This document shows, piece after piece, positions 1 to 10,569 of a DNA stretch of 64,000 nt. The first letter of the stretch is position 1, and each line of letters opens with the position of its first letter. This DNA is from Ryuthela nishihirai (lineage: Eukaryota > Arthropoda > Arachnida > Araneae > Heptathelidae): positions 15,170,001 through 15,234,000 of the forward strand of contig JAWZYU010000001.1 of NCBI GenBank assembly GCA_038380435.1, given 5' to 3'. The notes under the pieces are model-generated. The model was not told the DNA's origin and made no database searches. It worked only from the letters and a program-made list of their open reading frames with translations. A program made the position numbers and the translations under genes.

Positions 1-145
1 AATGGTCAGATACGATTTCAGCTCCCCTATATGACCTGGTATTTCTAACAGAACTAACCCATTTACTGTTAATCAATAAACCATCAATCATATTCTTATG
101 CAGACCATCTGGTGAAACCTATGTGTAGTTATGTATGTCGCGTAG
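1..145 (-). mobile_element. RTE-like LINE endonuclease 3' fragment
   Basis: The reverse complement matches 866-1010 of the rightward LINE over nearly its whole length. It includes the end of the apurinic-type endonuclease domain with its Ser-Asp-His catalytic motif (read on the minus strand at the first ~20 bases). The rest of the element would lie left of the window. The two copies are arranged head to head around 146-865. It is a fossil with no intact frame. Confidence 0.75.
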
Positions 146-500
146 GCTATAAAAATTGATTCTCATGTTTTCCTTCCTCCACCCCTAAAAAGAGGAAATA
201 TGAAAATTAATTTTTCTCTGTAGCTCCTGATCTCGAGTGCGGAAAGTAACAAGCTATGTGTCAAATGCAAGCTTGTGTCGCGGGGAGTTTCATAAGCTGT
301 AAAAAAAGGTAATCCCCTTGCGTTTTTCCCCCATTGAAAAAGGTGAAATATGAAAAATATTTTTCTATTATCTGCAGAACGCGAATGCCGAAAGTAACCA
401 GCTCTAATTCCAATAAAAGGCTTTGACGCAAAGAGTAGCATAGGTTATAAAAAATTGATTCGCCATGCTCTCTTCCCTCTAAAAAATCTGAAAGCCGTTC
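136..500. repeat. Diverged ~149-bp tandem repeat, about 2.5 units
   Basis: Three successive blocks begin near 141, 291 and 439. Each starts with a variant of 'ataggctataaaaa', continues through a C-rich stretch and a 'gaggaaatatgaaaa'-like stretch, and then 'gcggaaagtaac'. Spacing is 150 and 148 bp. Identity between units is only moderate, so this is an old array. No coding potential is seen. Confidence 0.6.
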
Positions 501-865
501 TACAATGTCTTACAATAGAAATACTACGCGAGAGCATAACAAATACGAGTATACACTACAAATACTACGCGAGGGCCTACAATTATGTGTTATGTAGGTT
601 CAAATGAAAGTTCATAAAATAACCGTCGTAAATTATTTCGAATTTTCCCCCACGATCTTTCCCCCCACGGTAAAAGAGAGAGGGGGGGCTGATTTTCGGG
701 GGTTAGAATTTAACTAGTCATATCTGTAATTAAAGCTTGTGACGTCTCCAATGTCATGGGCTAGCTCAAACATGCCTCCAAAAGGGAGGAAAAATATGGT
801 CGATGTTTATGAGTCATATCAAATGACAGTTTTTTGAAGGTAGGTGTACTATTATTACAAACACC
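501..865. other. Non-coding spacer between inverted LINE copies
   Basis: There is no gene. A 13-bp direct repeat, aatactacgcgag, occurs at 520-532 and 561-573. C-rich and G-rich runs near 640-690 may be a very diverged further unit of the preceding tandem repeat. Confidence 0.4.
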
Positions 866-983
866 GCGACATACATAAATACACATGGGTTTCACCTGAT
901 GGGCGGCATAAGAATATGATTGATTATATATTAATTAACAGCAAATGTGCTAGTTCTGTTAGGAATACCAGGTCATATAGGTA

Positions 984-1511
984 GCTGAAATTGGATCTGA
1001 TCATTATCTTGTTAAAAGTGTCTTGCAACTTAAACTAAAAAAGTGTTGTGCTAGGGTTGAAAAATTGATCTATAATACCGAAGCTCTGAAAGACCCAGTT
1101 ATAGCTAAAGCTTATCATGATAGGTTATTTAGTCATTATGACAGTCATGATTTGCTTTCCACTGAAGTTGAGGAAGAATGGGACCATTTTAAATAGGATT
1201 TTTTGGAAACTAACAGTACTCGTTTAGGAAAAAAGGAGCAGAGGAGACAGAATTATTTGAGTGATAAGGCACTTGAGCTTATTTCAGAAAGGAAGAACTG
1301 GAGGAATGTCCTTAATCAATGCCCTACTAGTCCTAATAGAGAGCATTACAGAGACCTTAATAAACGTGTAAAGGATCAGTTAGCTGCTGATAAGAATCTT
1401 TGACTTGATAGCTTGGCTGACAAAGCCAAGGAAGCAGTTAGAGAGCTGTACCAGATAGTTAATGTTTTGTGTGGTAGAAAACGAACAGGTACACAGGGAT
1501 TGAAGGAATAA
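984..1511 (+). pseudogene. LINE endonuclease C-terminus and linker (broken)
   Basis: The frame from 984 reads AEIGSDHYLVK. The Ser-Asp-His at 996-1004 is the last catalytic motif of the exonuclease-endonuclease-phosphatase fold used by LINEs to nick target DNA. The frame continues through a charged linker with the conserved phrase 'PTSPNREHY'. It is interrupted by in-frame stops at 1194-1196 and 1401-1403 and ends at 1509-1511. The following RT frame is shifted by one. The same linker appears in copies at 45268-45546 and 55900-56210, which supports it as genuine element sequence. Confidence 0.75.
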
Positions 1512-1545
1512 ACAAGGTAAGGTTATAGAAGGTGAGGATTCTGTC

Positions 1546-3159
1546 ATGGCTAGGTGGGCTGAGCATTTCAGTGATGTTCTAAAGAATGTGGTTAGTTCTA
1601 CTCCCATTGTTTGCAATGATGATAGATGCATTGGTGGCTTTAATGTTGGTACTGTAACACAGTCTGAAGTTGGTTTGGCTCTTTCTAAACTTAAGCTTCA
1701 TAAATCCCCAGGGATAGATGAAATTACTACAGAAATGCTTAAAGCTGGGAATATTTCGGTTACCATTTGGATAACTGAAATTCTGAATATCTTTTATGAT
1801 AAAGGCATGGTTCCTAAGGATTTTAACAGAACTATTATTATCCTTATTTTCAAAAAAGGTGATCGCAGTTCTTGTGATAACTATAGGGGTATCAGCCTAC
1901 TCTCTGTTCCAGGGAAAGTTCTTTGCATGATTGTGCTTATTAGAATTAAGAATCTGGTTGACAGTCAATTGCGTGATGAGCAATGTGGATTCAGAAGTGG
2001 TAGGGGATGTGTGGATCAGATATTTTCACTTAGGCAGATTCTTGAGAAATGTTTAGAGTTTCAGAAACCTTTGGTTGCTAGCTTTGTTGATTTCAAAAAG
2101 GCTTTCGACTCTGTTGATCGCCATAATTTGTGGTTGATTGTGAGATCATATGGTATACCTGAGAAGTTAGTTAACATAATGAAAGCTCTCTATAATAACA
2201 CTGAGTCGTGTGTGAGAGTTAATAAGTCTTGTAGCAATTGGTTTAGCATTACTTCTGGTGTTCGACAAGGGTGCGGTTTGTCTCCTTATCTCTTTAGCTT
2301 GGTTATTGACTATGTTATGCGAAATTCACTTCAAGGGAAAGCTTTTGGCTTTAAATGGCCTGGAGATACTAATATTACTGATTTAGATTATGCTAATGAT
2401 ATTGCCCTTTTGGCAGATGATGTTGATGAAATGAAATCTTTCATTCGAGCTGTTGATGAAACTGGTACTAGAGTAGATTTGTTTATAAACAGAGAGAAAA
2501 CTAAAGTGATGAAATTTGGTCAGGAAGGCTGCGATTCAGTTCATCTGAATGGTTGCAGTCTTGAGCAGGTGTCATAGTTTAATTATCTTGGGAGCTATCT
2601 AACAGATAATGGTGATTTGCGGCATGAGATTAACAGACGAATAGGGATTGCTGCCGGAACTTTTAAGATTCTATGGAGAGTGTGGAGAAATAGGTGTATA
2701 CACCTAAAGACTAAATTAAGATTGTATAATAGTTTGGTTCTTTCTAGGGTTAGTTATGGCAGTGAAACTTTGACACTTTGTAAACAAGATAACAGGAAAC
2801 TAGATACCTTTGATTCCGGATGCTTGCGCAGTATCTTGGGCATTAGGTGGTTCAATTTTGTAACTAATGATGAGGTTAGGCAAAGGAGTCAGCAACCTCC
2901 TTTAAGCAGCATATTGTGCAGAGAGAGACTCCGTTGTTTTGGCCATGTTGCCCGTATGGATGATTATAGATTGGCGAATAGGGTTATGAACAGTGTGCCT
3001 AAAGGCTTCAGAAAGAGTAGGAGACCAAGGATGCGGTGGGCAGACAATGTCAAACATGACTTTATTAGAATTGGTGTGCAGTGGCCAGATGCAGCAGATG
3101 TAGTTCAGGACAGACTTGCTTGGAGAACTAAATTGTATGGTCTGGTTGGATCTCCGTAG
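1546..3159 (+). pseudogene. LINE reverse transcriptase with one in-frame stop
   Basis: This encodes a LINE RNA-directed DNA polymerase, which copies element RNA at a nicked target. It opens at 'MARWAEHFSDVL', followed by fingers 'KLKLHKSPGIDEITTEML', 'QCGFRSGRGCVDQIFSLRQI', palm motif 'SFVDFKKAFDSVDRHNLW' (first catalytic Asp) and 'SGVRQGCGLSPYLFSLVID'. The expected F/YADD motif reads YAND at 2389-2400, so the first aspartate of the pair is asparagine and the enzyme would be inactive. One TAG at 2575-2577 splits the frame where sister copies have glutamine (VSQFNYLG). After it the same frame continues with the BovB-like C-terminal part 'YGSETLTL...LDTFDSGCLRSILG' and ends at 3159. No signal or membrane segment is seen. 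Confidence 0.85.
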
Positions 3160-3242
3160 CCCATGGCTGCTTGAGGATGATGATGATGATGATGTGTTTA
3201 GTGACCGAGAAAAAACATTAAAAAATGAAAAAAAAAATAAAA

Positions 3243-3484
3243 AAAATACCTATCTTCCTATACGGACCCTAAAAAGGGGAAAATAAACCTAAAGCTGATT
3301 GATGGTGCAATTAATCACTGAGTTCGTATTAACTTCAAAGGAGGATAGGGCGCCGATCTACCTACACAAAATTGCTGGAGCCCTATCTTTCTTTGAAGTG
3401 AATACGAACTCAGTTATTGATTGCACCATCGATGTGATTTAGGTATATTTTCTACTTTTTAGGGCCCATGTCGGAAGATACGTG
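3243..3484. mobile_element. Fold-back MITE, ~105-bp inverted arms
   Basis: The left arm (about 3245-3350) and right arm (about 3381-3484) are imperfect reverse complements along their whole length, for example 'gatggtgcaattaatcactg' near 3301 against 'cagttattgattgcaccatc' near 3411. The loop is ~30 bp. There is no ORF. This looks like a non-autonomous DNA transposon or fold-back element inserted just downstream of the LINE tail. The parent family is not identifiable. Confidence 0.7.
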
Positions 3485-3957
3485 CATTTTGTAAATTTTT
3501 AAATAATTTATTAACCCTCTAATAGCAGTAGATTTATATTTGACTTTGACATCGAAGAGACCATCGCGTCAAAAATTTCTCAAAATTTCTGAAGTTTAGG
3601 AGCCACAATACCCATAGGACCGTCCAACTTTAGCTCTGTCGAATCGACTACACTGAGCCGACTGAGTTAAGCGTGGTGACAAGATGCTTTGTTAAAATGT
3701 ATTATTAGAATTCCGTTGTAAACACCTTTAAAATTTTGTTCAACATTTTTTTCAATTTTTGTATCTAATTTTCTTCTTAAATTGTTCAAAGATAAATATT
3801 CTTCCTTAGCAAAATAAAAGATGGTAATCCAGTTCAAATTTAGTTCAAACACACGTTACGAAAATTTAATTCAAAACAAGAAAAGTTTGCACTAATTGAG
3901 CCTATAGTCTAATGAAGGTCTCCGCTAAGTAAAAAGAAAATGTCGATATTAGTTGCA

Positions 3958-4335
3958 TTTGTAGGATGGAAGAATCAGCCAATCAAGTGTCACGGGCTTG
4001 AATCCGTGACCCATCTCTTGCAGTTAATTGCTATTGCATTTCAGCGTATTTGTGTAATCGCTAAAATAGATAATGTTAAGATTCCGGGCTGTGACCTCAA
4101 TGGATCAATTGTATAAACTGAGGCACTGATGTCCAAAATAAATACTGTGATTATTTGCATAACATAGGAAATAATAATTGCAGAACGAATATAAAAATTG
4201 TTTTATTTTAGATAAGGCAACTAATAAAATAAATACTAAATTTCAAATTCGCTTATTATTTTTTGTGACTTTTTGCTTTGGAGGCAGTGCTCCAAGTGGC
4301 CTAATGGGAGCCAACCCTGGTTCTGATGTTTCGGA
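3958..4335 (+). repeat. Dispersed repeat family R1, copy 1
   Basis: This matches 62905-63305 in the same orientation over ~370 bp. Shared landmarks in order are 'gaatcagccaatcaagtg', 'ttgctattg.atttcagc', 'tgtgtaatcgc', 'gttaagattccggg', 'acataacat.g.aaataat', and a final 'gcagtgctcc...ggccta' segment. There is no coding potential and the class is unknown. Confidence 0.7.
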
Positions 4336-4856
4336 ATGTATTTACCTTTGTAAATGAAATATCTTGTAAAATGTTAGAAGAATTAATTATATTATAGACG
4401 AATTCTGAATTTAAAACAATTTGTAAAAATGCTGTTTAACAACATTTAAAGAGAGTAAATGGATACGAATAACACTTAAACTATTGGGTCATAAACTGAG
4501 TCTGCGTTTTTGAGTAAATTTCTATTTTGAATAAAAAATGACAAAAATATTTTCCATCAGTTATACACTTTTTCTTTTGTTCTACAATCTTCTACATCTA
4601 TTTATAAATTTTCGATTCCCTATCCGTAAAATTAATTTTGCATTGCTTCCAGAAACCTCTGTGTTACTCCAATCAATAGTAACTTAAATCAACAGTATCA
4701 ATAAAAAAATTGGGGTGAATGAGTTCGAGTCCAACTTAGGGTAAAACTCATTTTTTCAGCAAAAAATATTTCTCGAACTCTGCATTGCTTTATTTTCGCT
4801 TCATTCAATTATGAAAAATTTTCCACCTAGAATATTGTGAAGCTATTGAAAAAGAT

Positions 4857-5229
4857 TTTAATCTGATGGATTTGGGTTGTTTTAAGCAGCACTTTTTGCA
4901 CACAATGGGTTAAATGGCCAGGCCACAAGGATCCCGAGGGCTCAGAAGGTTGCGAGAGGGGACCCACTGGACAGATGTTGGGAGATAGATGGTACCTCCC
5001 GAAAAGGCCAATCAGCGTGTTCTTTAACGTGCACAGGGTATGACTCTCCCGTACAGAGAGCCACGGCTTTAATGTCCCATCCGACGGACGGCGAAATTTG
5101 CCAAGCCTATCAGCGTCCCGTACGGACCGTGGTCATGGCAGGGGACACTGGAACTCGAACCTGGGAACTGCGGATTACGAGCCTGGCGTTCTAACGACAG
5201 AGCCACCCCCATCCCTTTAATCTGATGGA
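4857..5229 (-). mobile_element. SINE-A copy 1 with 14-bp TSD
   Basis: This is a tRNA-derived SINE in minus orientation, inserted into mariner. The target duplication tttaatctgatgga is at 4857-4870 and 5216-5229. It carries the family core (reverse complement of GTGCACGTTAAAGAACAC near 5022) and a B-box-like 'gaactcgaacctgggaac' near 5151. The tRNA head lies at the right end. The tail reads (minus strand) as an AAAACAACCC-like sequence. Confidence 0.85.
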
Positions 5230-5408
5230 GCAAAATCTGTTGAGTATGGCGGATGCAGTAAAATTTCTCTCTTCAGCTCTGATATTTTTTCCAAGGTCAC
5301 TTTTGTAACATGCAGCCGAGCATTGTCATGCTTAATAATAACTCTTTTCGTGGCTGATTCGATGGCTAATTTCGTGAATTTCTTTGTTTCAAATCTTTTT
5401 AGCTTCAA
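5217..5408 (-). pseudogene. mariner transposase catalytic-core fragment
   Basis: About 63 residues on the minus strand resemble the second half of a mariner transposase: 'HDNARLHV' (catalytic Asp 2), a helix rich in Lys/Glu, then 'PPYSTDFAPSD' (catalytic Asp 3). The usual protein is ~345 residues; the N-terminal HTH region and first Asp are missing or unreadable. The frame ends exactly at the SINE insertion. Confidence 0.75.
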
Positions 5409-5560
5409 TAGATAGTTTGAAGCTTTTCGGCTAGTTCTATAATGGATGTTTGTGAATCAGTTTCCGCGAATGGCTTTAATACATCATCATCGAATACACT
5501 TTACCTCTCCATATGAACTTTACTACTCTCCATATACACTTTACCTCTCCTTAAGGCTGC

Positions 5561-5831
5561 GGTCACCATTTCGAAAATTTTCAACGAAATCTGATATTTC
5601 CTGACCTCAACCTTTCAATGATTTGCATTTCACAAATGCTCTCCATAGCTATGCTGTAGTGTTGCCTTTTTGAAAATTCATAAAGCAAGCAGTGTCTTAT
5701 AAGCACTTTGTCCACATTAATTTTGCATACGTTAAAAATAGCTATATTAACATGAAACCACAAGGACTTTGTCTATTACATCCAATAGAGTAGCATGGTA
5801 GATAGTGAGGTGTATCCTGTGCCACTTTAAC
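5561..5831. other. No recognisable feature
   Basis: AT-rich DNA. A short direct repeat of 'tacactttacctctcc' occurs at about 5494 and 5534. I see no gene. Confidence 0.4.
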
Positions 5832-6070
5832 AGTATTGTAGACCCCTGGGCAAAGCAATGCACTGGACCCCCTACCCACCCATCTACGGGAATAAAAATG
5901 TAAACAGTCAATAAAATTAAGCCTATAGATTTATTGGTACTTTTAACAAAATCAATGTTTAAACATTAAAAATATGCTGTAAAGCGAGGATTAATCAACA
6001 CGAACTTTTACGAAATTTCGAATCCTGGACAACTGCCCAGTGAGGTCATGCCTTAAGACGACCCTGGGTG
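5832..6070. mobile_element. Possible non-autonomous hAT-like element
   Basis: The left end 'cagtattgtagacccctggg' (from 5832) and the right end 'ttaagacgaccctggg' (to ~6070) resemble, inverted, the ends of hAT elements with a gene-free AT-rich interior. Both flanks carry a G/C-rich 'ctgggca' / 'tgcccag' pair. I could not find a matching 8-bp duplication, so this is tentative. Confidence 0.35.
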
Positions 6071-7420
6071 TAACAGAGTGGTTTTCAAGTTTATCAGATT
6101 GGGGTCGTTATTGAGAGCTATTCCGTTAACTGGGCCATTCCACTTTCATCTGGAAAGTACAAAGTTTCAAAAGTCGTCATTCGTTCTCCTTCTATTAGGA
6201 ACTAGAAACAGAGACAGTACCAGCTGAAACGCAGGGAAAGCGAGATTTCGAAAATGACAAAATATTTTTTCATTCAAAACGAAACACACTAGAGAAAATT
6301 AAAAACTATTTGGAAAATTCTGAATGTGCAACACTTAATAACTTTTTAGTATCTATGCAACCGAAAATAATATTTTATTTTTCTCTTAAAACAAATGTTA
6401 AAGTTGAATGTCTATAGATGGAGAGTCCCCGTCAGACGTCAAAGTAAGAACAATAGCTCGTTTTATTCTTTAGAAATCAGCTAAAAAGAATGGAACACTG
6501 TGGTGTCTGCTACCACATGCCTGCTGCTCGAGTTTTAATGGTGCCGATGCGTAAAAAATATCCAAAGTAGTTTGAATGTTGTTGCAAAACTGGCATAGTG
6601 GTTAGGCAGCTAGCGACTGTTCCAGCAAGGCAAACTTCGTGTGTTGTGTTAGCTCTAACTAAGGCAGTGACCTCGGTCTTAGTAGGGCATGTCCTTGTAT
6701 GAGAAGGCCTGTAAAAGCTAGGAGTAGCTTCTAGGATTCTTCTCTGTCCTATACTTCGCAAATCAATCAATCAAACTTTCCAACTGTCGTAAAAATTTAC
6801 AGATGAAAGGATTCGTTAACATAGTTCTTTTTATCATTATTGAAAATTTATATTTAGGGACTCGGCGACTTGCTTCGTTTAGAATATAGAATTTCGTCTA
6901 GGGCTTGCAATACACCTAGTCTGTTTTGTGCATGTTTTAAAAGAAATTAATTAAAATTAGGCATCTTTAAACGAAAATGTTGTCAAATACACCAAACTGA
7001 ATGCTTTTGAATAGTATTCATGATAGTAAATTTCTAACCCTCTTGAATTATGGTCCCAAACTATGCCTTTTACTCGTGTTTTCCTAAAAAATATAAGTAA
7101 TGAGTTATGTGTTCACTTTGTGGTCTGTTTTTTTTTTCATCTCTATACATTCAACTTTTTTGCTTAACATGAAGGATGAAAATTCTAATTCTTTTGAGTT
7201 TAAGAGGATTTCAATAGGATTCCGTTTTTTTTTAACTTTTTCAAGTTTCGAATTTTTGCCACAAGATACTAAATTTAGAAGGTGACAAAATTTTAAGCAA
7301 ATTATGCAAACAGCATATTGATCCTAGAAAATTGAAATTTGAGTAGTAAAACTCTACCGCTAAACGGAGGTGATAAAGGTGTTTAAATTGACTGCTGCAA
7401 TGTGTCCCTTTTTATACCTT
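6071..7420. other. AT-rich DNA without recognisable gene
   Basis: I saw no exon, RNA or transposon end that I can support. A short open minus-strand frame at 6510-6770 has no family motif and looks like chance. Confidence 0.4.
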
Positions 7421-7783
7421 CAGAGAGTTGGGTTGTTGGGTTGTTTTACCTCTGAGCGGCACTTTTTTGCACACCATGGGCTAAATGGCCAAGTCACATG
7501 GACCCCGAAGGCTCAGAGAAGTTTGGGGGAGTGGACCCACTGGAACAGCTGTTGGGAGACAGATGGTAGCCTCCCGTCAAGGCCATCCAGCGTGTTCTTT
7601 AACGTGCACAGGGTATGACTCTCCCACACACGGGGCCACTGCGTAACGTCCCATCCGACGGAAGGCGGCCTTTCCAATCCCATCGGTGTCCCCTACTGAC
7701 GGTGGGCAGGCCGGAGAATTTTGCGGAGATAAATCTCAACGCTGACCCAGCTGGGACTCGAACCTGGGAACCAGAGAGTTGGG
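7421..7783 (-). mobile_element. SINE-A copy 2 with 12-bp TSD
   Basis: Flanking direct repeats cagagagttggg are at 7421-7432 and 7772-7783. The insert reads backward from the tail through the conserved core to the B-box region 'gggactcgaacctgggaa' (7754-7771), where it stops. It is therefore 5' truncated, lacking the A-box half of the tRNA head. Short in-frame stretches here are not genes. Confidence 0.85.
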
Positions 7784-7860
7784 GAAACGCATTTTGTTTT
7801 TGTTTTAGGAAATAATTTAAAATTATTTTTGGGCTCAAAAGGTACTAATAAATATTATTA

Positions 7861-8612
7861 CCGTATTTCTTAGATTCTAAGACGCACTTTTCCCCCATAT
7901 AATTGTCTCTAAAAAAGGAGTGTGTCGCAGTTTTTTTTTTTTTTTAATTTTCCCGCGCTTTACACACGGCATCACACGCTTTGTTTTTACGCGGAAACCC
8001 CGCCTCCAAGTTTGACTTTGGTTGGACCAAGTTTGACTACAATGAAATTGGAGATCATAACATGAAATTATGATTCTCCAATTTCATTGGAGAATAAAGT
8101 GGCATGGGTGTTTTCTCGCGCTTTCCAAATGTGAAGATACCGTTATTTCATTATAGTGGAGCTCAGTCATCGACAACTGGGAAGTTGGAACCAAGCTGTT
8201 GACTCAAATCCTTCTACTGAACCTTCCGGAAAAATTAAGAAAGCGCAGGCATCGAAATTGGCAGAATGGGTATCAACAGCTTGGAAGCTAATCCCAGAAA
8301 GAATAATGCAGCACTCATTTGAAAAATGGTGCATCATCAGCGCTTTCGATGGCTCAGAAGACGATATATTATGGGATAATGGAGATGAAGACGGCTCAGA
8401 AGAATCAGACTCTGATATTGATTCAGAAGGTAGTGATGAATAACATACCTACTGATAAATAGGTACTATTGTTGTTAGTAAATTGAATTCTATTATAATA
8501 AAAATATTTGTTAGATATATTTTTAGCGTTTTATTTTATTTTTTTCTGTTGGTGGTACTGAAATTAAGGTGCGTCTTACAATAGATGACGTCTTAGAATC
8601 GTAGAAATACAG
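7861..8612 (+). mobile_element. Short pogo/Tigger-type transposon, exact TA duplication
   Basis: Terminal inverted repeats of 24 bp (7861-7884 ccgtatttcttagattctaa..., 8589-8612) differ at three positions and are flanked by TA at 7859-7860 and 8613-8614. The 752-bp body keeps only the end of a transposase gene. A ~20-bp inverted repeat at 8041-8088 lies inside. It is non-autonomous and would need a transposase supplied in trans. Confidence 0.8.
8156..8443 (+). pseudogene. pogo-like transposase C-terminal remnant
   Basis: This is a 95-residue open frame in the short pogo element. Residues ~37-70 ('EWVSTAWKLIPERIMQHSFE', then 'KWCIISAFDGSEDDILW') match the pattern at the end of many pogo/Tigger transposases, where a W..IP..I..SF..CGISN-like helix precedes an acidic tail. 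The last ~25 residues are almost all Asp, Glu and Ser. The DNA-binding and DDE domains are absent. The open state may mean recent internal deletion. I do not claim it is expressed. Confidence 0.55.
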
Positions 8613-8614
8613 TA

Positions 8615-10569
8615 TTCTAATTTTTTCCGATCATCCATTTTAGAGGATTCTAAATTTGGAAAATGATACTGTTCATTCGTTTTGAAATAGAAACATTAAA
8701 TATTTGCCAAAAGCGATTTGTTATTTTCCTAGTTGCTTATGAAATCAATCATTTTACATTCATCAGATGTGATTTATTTCGTAATTATTAGGTTCCTTTC
8801 AAATATAAAAAATATTAGACATAGTACATTTCGTGTATTGGTATTGAATTAAATTAAAAGTGTAAAAAACATTTTATGCAATTGAATGAAATCATTTTAT
8901 TCAATTGAATGAAAAATATTTTAACATCAATACATTTAGTGCTTTGTTATTGAAATAAGTGGAAAGATAATCAGTTATTTCAGTTATTTAGAGATTGCAG
9001 TATTATACATAGTTATAGTTGATGCCATTAATTAGGCTCTCAGTAGAACGTTTACTAGAGTTTAAAATCACGACTTCAAAGTTCATAAATTGTTTTTTTT
9101 CTTTTAATTTACGGATAGACATATATTTAAATTATTGAGGAAGCTTGCTGAATTTTTTTAATCTAAGGCTTACCACTAAAAGAACATGTTTGGTGCTTGT
9201 CCAGTCAACTTCAATTGATAGGCTATGGGAATGACGTGTTAAAAGCAAAATATTTCTATTCACTTTCTTATTTTTTTCACCAGTGTTTTCAAAATTATTT
9301 TTCCAATGTAACAATTGAATACGAGTGAATCATGGATCATTATTATAGACCAAAAATGATCTACAGCTTTTACTGACAAGGTAGACTTGTGAAATGATCT
9401 CCTTTTACATTCTTATACTCTGTACATGAATCACTTCATCAATACTTCTAGTCTGTTTAAATGTTAAAGCAGTTTGCTGACCAGATCACTCTTTCGCGGT
9501 GAAATGTTTTTTCAGTCTGTTATCATGAATCACTTCAAAAGAAGTGTGATCTACTTTAAGGGTGTGATAGGACAAATAAATATCAGCAATAATGTTTTTT
9601 GCTTTATCCTCTTAAAATTCAGGTTTATTGCTTACTTAGGAGAATAATATTCAATATAAACATTGCCGAAATGAATCACTCACTTCATGGTATTACGGTT
9701 AAAGGTTATATTTAGATAGCGAATTTGTTTGAATTCTTGCTCTCTCTAAGAATTCTTGTTATAAATCTATATCAGTGGTTCCCAACAGGGAGGACAGTGT
9801 CCAGCAGAAGGCGTGTTAGAAATTTTTAAGATGTTTGATTTGTCAAACCGATAACGAGGACGCTATAGCCATTTATGTAATTACACCTTGTTTCATATGG
9901 GATAGTATTAGTTTTATTTCCACCGATACATATGATTCGAAATTAATCATATGTATTAAGAATAATTTTCTTTTAAAGAGACGTAGTACAAAAAGCAATC
10001 GAATAGTGACTATCTGAAACATTTGGACAGTGGTTCTATAGATTTCTTTCACGTCATTTAAGGAACTATTATTTATTTATTTATTCTATTGAGAGGAAGG
10101 TGTAAAAATTTATACTAACAGCGCTCAATTCATTTCAAAAATAATAAATAGAAAATACCAATTATATAAACATACATAGACAGTACATTGCGGAATGATC
10201 AGAAGTTTCGAGGATGTGAAAAAAAAACAGCGAATCATTTGCAATGTGATTAACAGCAGAGAAGAGAACTATATACAAGAGATGGCTCTAAATGTAAGCT
10301 GAGTGCAAAATAGCGGTACAATTGTAAAGTTGTAATAATCACTTTGACCACATATATACACAATACCTAAATAAAAATTAAAACATGTTAAAAATTTAGA
10401 TAAATCGATTTGTTTCAGTCGAATGTGAAAAATGCACAAAGGTGGGGGAAATCACAAGATCAGAGATTGGGAGTTTCAGACACGACCAACTCGGCTTATG
10501 AAGGAATGATGTTTGCAGTTTGTTCTAGCATGAGGAATATGAATGCACAGCGGATGCCTCCTTGTTCTG
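8615..10569. other. AT-rich DNA; possible hAT end at 9774
   Basis: No gene is recognised. 'cagtggttcccaac' at about 9774 followed by 'ggcgtg' resembles the end of an hAT element, but I found no partner end or duplication. Short repeats of 'attcaattgaatgaaa' occur near 8880-8920. Confidence 0.35.

Larger units (their letters stand above)
866..3195 (+). mobile_element. RTE-clade-like LINE, nearly complete from endonuclease end to tail
   Basis: The order is endonuclease C-terminus, linker, reverse transcriptase, RTE/BovB-style C-terminal domain, short 3'UTR, and a (TGA)n tail at about 3177-3195. A short tandem-repeat tail rather than poly(A) is typical of RTE-type LINEs. It is 5' truncated: the endonuclease N-terminus, seen in another copy at 48404-49013, is absent. 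Only a few lesions separate it from an open frame: stops at 1194, 1401 and 1509, a frameshift before 1546, and a stop at 2575. It is therefore the least decayed LINE in the window. Clade assignment is from remembered motifs, not an alignment. Confidence 0.85.
4801..5560 (-). mobile_element. mariner-like transposon remnant split by a SINE
   Basis: The minus frame 5408-5217 encodes the catalytic core of a mariner (IS630-Tc1) transposase. It has the second catalytic Asp in 'HDNARLHV' and the third in 'HPPYSTDFAPSD', the mariner DD34D spacing. A SINE is inserted straight after the third Asp, flanked by a 14-bp duplication. Sequence on both outer sides is degenerate, and terminal repeats were not identified. 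Outer limits are approximate. Confidence 0.65.

Noticed and set aside
6510..6770. 86-residue minus-strand frame
   Set aside because: No motif, and its composition is compatible with chance.
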